A stretch of DNA of 23,547 nucleotides, from NCBI GenBank assembly GCA_038256565.1, contig JBBSKG010000029.1, positions 1-23,547 of the forward strand. The letters are read 5' to 3'. Under the pieces are notes generated by a model. That model made no database searches. It saw nothing but the letters and a program-made list of their open reading frames with translations, and had not been told where the DNA came from. This document shows, piece by piece, positions 20,485 to 23,547 of this stretch. The position numbers and the translations under genes are program-made. This DNA comes from JACOTK01 sp038256565. GTDB lineage: Bacteria; Actinomycetota; Acidimicrobiia; Acidimicrobiales; CADCSY01. Numbering within the stretch: the stretch's first letter is position 1; each line of letters begins with the position of its first letter.

Positions 20485-22499
20485 GCCTGTTCCTCTGGTG
20501 CCCCTACGAGTGCAGCTACCGGTTCAGCCTCAGAGCCGCCGTGGCTGTCGTCTCCATGATCAGAACCATGGCCGGCATCGGGGTCAACCGAGGGCTCCAA
20601 TGACCAGCCATAAATACCCCCAACCAACAACACACCACCAAGAGCGGCTAGCCAAAGCGTAAAGATGATGCCGTACCCAATAAGAGGGAGGCCCAGTGCC
20701 ACGATCAAAGGCCAATAAGAAGGCGATGGAAGATGAATACTTGCTGGATCAATGCCGGAAGGCTTGCCAGGCACGGAGCTGAGCCATGGAATGGTGTCGG
20801 GGTCACGGGGAACGAGACGACCTTGATCGTCTTCGCTGTATTTCTGGTGCCACCAGTGGTCTTGGCTAGTAACCACCGGCTCAATATCGAAGTTATGCGC
20901 TGGAGTAGGCGACGCAATGGACCACTCCAAAGACCGGCCATCCCAGGGATCAGGATCGGTAGTGACGTTGTTCCAACTCTTCACCACGTTGAAGATGAAT
21001 ACGAGGAAAGAAAGGGCAATAGCGAAGGCACCAATAGTTGAGATCATGTTCATCACATCCCAACCCATGCCTTCTGGGTAAGTCGCCGATCGACGAATCA
21101 TCCCCTGCAGACCCAAGATGTGCATTGGGCCAAACGCCAATGTGAGGCCGATCATCATGAGCACGAAATGAAGCTTTCCGACGCCTTCGGAGAGCTTGCG
21201 CCCAAACACCTTTGGCCACCAGAAGTAAAGGCCACCGAATATTCCAAACAGGGAACCGCCAAAGAGCACGTAGTGAAAGTGCGCCACGATGTAATAGGTA
21301 TCGGTTTGTTGGGTATCAGCAGGCGAGATTGCATGGGTCACACCTGAGAGCCCGCCGATTGTGAACTGAGAAACCACGCCGATTGCAAACAGCATGGGCA
21401 CGGAGAACTTGAGTTTTCCTCCCCAAATAGTCGCCACCCAGTTGAAGATTTTCACTCCAGTTGGCACCGCAATGAACATGGTGGAAAGAGAAAATGCGGC
21501 GACAGTTACTGGGCCAACTCCAGAGACGAACATGTGGTGAACCCACACACCCCAACCCATGAAACCAATAGCAACACCAGAAGCCACCATGAACGAATAA
21601 CCAAAAAGTGGCTTTCGAGCGAACACCGGAATGATCTCGGAAATAATTCCGAACGCCGGGAGAATCAATATATAGACCTCGGGGTGTCCGAAGATCCAAA
21701 AGAGGTGCTGCCACAACAACGGATCTGCGCCTGCTTCGACATTGAAGAAGTTGGCATCAAAGCTGCGATCGAACATCAACAAGAACAACGCTGCGGTGAT
21801 AACTGGAATAGCGAAGAGCAACAGGAACTGTGCCACCAATGACATCCATACGAACATCGGCATTCGCATGAGCGTCATGCCCGGCGCACGCATGTTCAAA
21901 CAAGTAACGATCAGGTTGATGGCACCTACCAGAGATGCGATACCAGTGATCTGTAAACCAAGCACCCAAAAGTCCATGCCCGCACCAGGCGAGTAGACCG
22001 GCCCAGTGTTTGGAAGATAAGCAAACCAACCACCATCAGGAGCTCCGCCAAACAAGAAGCTCGAATACAGAAAGAGCCCACCCACGATGAAGACCCAGAA
22101 ACTGAGCGCATTCAGTCGAGGAAAAGCAACGTCACGAGCACCAATCATGATTGGGATCAAGTAGTTAGCGAAAGCCGCCAACATCGGCATTACAACCAGG
22201 AAGACCATGGTGGTTGCGTGCATGGTGAACGCTTGGTTGTACTGCTCGGGGGTCAGAACCTGACCCTCAGGCTGGGCAAGCTGTGCCCGAATTAGCAGGG
22301 CCTCAAGACCGCCAATGCCAAAAAACGTCAGAGCCGATGCTCCGTACATGATGCCGATCTTTTTATGATCGACAGTTGTCAACCACGAACGCCAACCTGA
22401 TGTAGTACTTGGGCGTTTAAAAACGCCAAGGAGTGGAGTCGCACGCCCGCCATCGTGCGCAGGTTCAAAATTAGCTGGTTCAATATTAACGAGAGCCAT
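20481..22499 (-). CDS. ctaD: Cytochrome c oxidase subunit I
   Basis: The 672-residue catalytic subunit that reduces O2 to water and pumps protons. Heme a ligands are H94 (FTMHATTM) and H409; heme a3 ligand H407 is in IVAHFHYVLFGG. CuB ligands are H272 (GHPEVY, with Y276 for the His-Tyr crosslink) and H321-H322 (WVHHMF). K350 in TGVKIFNW marks the K-channel of A-type oxidases. Beyond the 12-helix core are two further hydrophobic segments (about 595-640) and a hydrophilic tail rich in His, Asp and Gly (SDHGDDSHGG). The frame opens at 22544, inside ctaC. The ATG at 22499 is preferred because of its GGAAAG SD nine bases ahead, which gives a 16-bp gap to ctaC. Confidence 0.96.
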   Translation of the reverse strand: MALVNIEPANFEPAHDGGRATPLLGVFKRPSTTSGWRSWLTTVDHKKIGIMYGASALTFFGIGGLEALLIRAQLAQPEGQVLTPEQYNQAFTMHATTMVFLVVMPMLAAFANYLIPIMIGARDVAFPRLNALSFWVFIVGGLFLYSSFLFGGAPDGGWFAYLPNTGPVYSPGAGMDFWVLGLQITGIASLVGAINLIVTCLNMRAPGMTLMRMPMFVWMSLVAQFLLLFAIPVITAALFLLMFDRSFDANFFNVEAGADPLLWQHLFWIFGHPEVYILILPAFGIISEIIPVFARKPLFGYSFMVASGVAIGFMGWGVWVHHMFVSGVGPVTVAAFSLSTMFIAVPTGVKIFNWVATIWGGKLKFSVPMLFAIGVVSQFTIGGLSGVTHAISPADTQQTDTYYIVAHFHYVLFGGSLFGIFGGLYFWWPKVFGRKLSEGVGKLHFVLMMIGLTLAFGPMHILGLQGMIRRSATYPEGMGWDVMNMISTIGAFAIALSFLVFIFNVVKSWNNVTTDPDPWDGRSLEWSIASPTPAHNFDIEPVVTSQDHWWHQKYSEDDQGRLVPRDPDTIPWLSSVPGKPSGIDPASIHLPSPSYWPLIVALGLPLIGYGIIFTLWLAALGGVLLVGGIYGWSLEPSVDPDAGHGSDHGDDSHGGSEAEPVAALVGAPEEQA

Positions 22500-22515
22500 A
22501 ATCGCAGTCTTTCCG

Positions 22516-23547
22516 TCAGTCCAAAGTCTCGAGGTAGGCGACAAGTTTGTTGATGTCGTCCTCAGAAAGTTTCGGTATCACCATCAAAGAACCGGCCTTA
22601 CGCTGTGGGTTGCGCAGCCAAGCCTTGAGTTCGTTCCGGTCATTCAAATCATAGAGACAGCCTGCAAAACAATCGCGACTGAACAAATGAGTCAGGTTGG
22701 GCGCTGAAGGCGATGTGGCCTGCACCTGATCGTAGGAACCTTCGACCTTGTGACACATGGCGCATTGTTGGCCAAAGAGTTCATAGCCATCAGCCGCCAG
22801 GCCCGAAGGTGGCTTTTTGGCATCAGGAATTTGGCCGTCTAACCAGTCCTGCCATGCGTCGGGGTCATGAGCTACGACCTTAAGGCGCATATTTGCATGT
22901 GAGGTGCCACAGAACTCTGCACACTGGCCTGCATAAACACCAGGCTCATCTGCCTCAATCATCCAAGTATGTGTACGCCCCGGCACAACGTCTCGCTTGC
23001 CATTAAGGCGTGGAGCCCAAAAGGAATGAATGACGTCAGTCGAAGTAAGCGTGAGAAGCACCCTTTGGCCTGCAGGCACATGCAACTCGTTGGCCGTAAC
23101 TATTGGCTTTGCTCCGTCTAGGCCAAAGCTGCCCTGATTGGGGAACTCTTCAGAAGCCTGGGGGTACTCGTAGGCCCACCAGTACTTCTGGGCAACAACT
23201 TTAACCTGAAGAGCCTTAGCTGGTTTTTCGTTCAACTCAAAAATCACAGGCAGTGTTAACACGCCGACAACCAAAAGAATTACCGCAGGAAGTGCGGTCC
23301 AGCCCACTTCTAAGAGCGTGTTGCCATGAGTTTGGCTAGGCAATTCATCGTCATCAGAACGTCGCCGGAACTTGATCATGGCAAAGAGAATTACGCCTTG
23401 AACGAGGAAGAAGACGACTACTGCAATCCAAAAAACCGGAATGAAAAGATTGTCTATGGTGCGAGCTAAAGGCCCCGCAGGTTCAAGGGTGTCCTGAGGA
23501 GCATTCTTCGCGCAGGCAGACAGCGCTAAAGTCAACCCTGCCATCAG
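22516..23547 (-). CDS. ctaC: Cytochrome c oxidase subunit II with fused cytochrome c domain (start probably outside window)
   Basis: A CuA subunit that takes electrons from a fused cytochrome c. Numbering from the ATG at 23544, a lipobox-like LALSAC (C11) is followed by two membrane helices (about 34-57 and 80-102). The cupredoxin domain has YWWAYEYP, H173 and the full CuA set C208-x-E210-x-C212-x3-H216-x2-M219. A C-terminal cytochrome c domain has CAMCH (261-265) and the likely axial Met321, defining a caa3-type enzyme. Only four residues precede LTLALSAC and the frame stays open to the edge, so the true start of the signal peptide is probably upstream. An additional C292-FAG-C296 pair in the heme domain is unusual. 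Confidence 0.95.
   Translation of the reverse strand: MMAGLTLALSACAKNAPQDTLEPAGPLARTIDNLFIPVFWIAVVVFFLVQGVILFAMIKFRRRSDDDELPSQTHGNTLLEVGWTALPAVILLVVGVLTLPVIFELNEKPAKALQVKVVAQKYWWAYEYPQASEEFPNQGSFGLDGAKPIVTANELHVPAGQRVLLTLTSTDVIHSFWAPRLNGKRDVVPGRTHTWMIEADEPGVYAGQCAEFCGTSHANMRLKVVAHDPDAWQDWLDGQIPDAKKPPSGLAADGYELFGQQCAMCHKVEGSYDQVQATSPSAPNLTHLFSRDCFAGCLYDLNDRNELKAWLRNPQRKAGSLMVIPKLSEDDINKLVAYLETLD

Noticed and set aside
21316..21714. 132-codon - strand frame inside ctaD
   Set aside because: Out-of-frame shadow of a highly conserved oxidase gene.
1..23547. CRISPR arrays, IS elements, tRNA or rRNA genes, phage genes
   Set aside because: No regularly spaced repeats, transposase motifs or tRNA-like folds were seen on either strand.

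Overview
The window is 23.5 kb of a compact, mid-GC genome. It most likely comes from an actinomycete of the Acidimicrobiia type; this is an inference from gene content, not a phylogenetic result. Supporting it are a WhiB-family iron-sulfur regulator with an AT-hook, a SigB/SigF-type sigma factor with RsbW-fold partners, a caa3 oxidase with a cytochrome c domain fused to CtaC, oligoribonuclease, and many starts that look leaderless. No tRNA, rRNA, IS element or CRISPR array was seen.

Layout. (1) 2-2270 (+): biotin genes bioA (5'-truncated by the window edge), bioF and bioD, joined by 4-bp overlaps. (2) 2235-6816 (-): three tandem paralogous membrane GAF-GGDEF diguanylate cyclases, also joined by 4-bp overlaps and preceded by a well-formed c-di-GMP-I (GEMM) riboswitch at 6822-6910. 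The Shine-Dalgarno (SD) sequence of the first cyclase gene lies at the 3' edge of the aptamer, which suggests product feedback. (3) 7007-8697: two divergent RsbW-like proteins that have lost the ATP-binding signatures, one overlapping a SigF-type sigma gene. (4) 8681-10804: dut and orn, diverging from a 23-bp spacer in which both -10 boxes share two bases, then an alpha/beta hydrolase. (5) 10921-14331 (+): an MFS exporter, then a whiB7-like gene with a 366-bp leader holding an AT-hook-type promoter, a 48-codon upstream ORF and mutually exclusive antiterminator and terminator helices; then tlpA and ccdA. (6) 14443-15389 (-): sdhD and sdhC preceded by a 40-residue membrane micro-ORF; sdhA and sdhB are absent. 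(7) serS (-). (8) An ABC-2 exporter pair (+). (9) 18554 to the right edge (-): the ctaC-D-E-F-G oxidase cluster.

How it fits together. Two RNA-based regulators stand out: the riboswitch on the cyclase operon and the WhiB7-type attenuator. Orn, which in known pathways removes pGpG, the breakdown product of c-di-GMP, lies a few kb from the cyclases. TlpA and CcdA handle thiol redox and cytochrome c maturation, which the c-type heme of CtaC needs. Seven transcription-unit starts without an SD sequence carry TAnnnT exactly 6-8 nt before the start codon, consistent with widespread leaderless mRNAs. Convergent genes overlap at their 3' ends, as expected in a streamlined genome.
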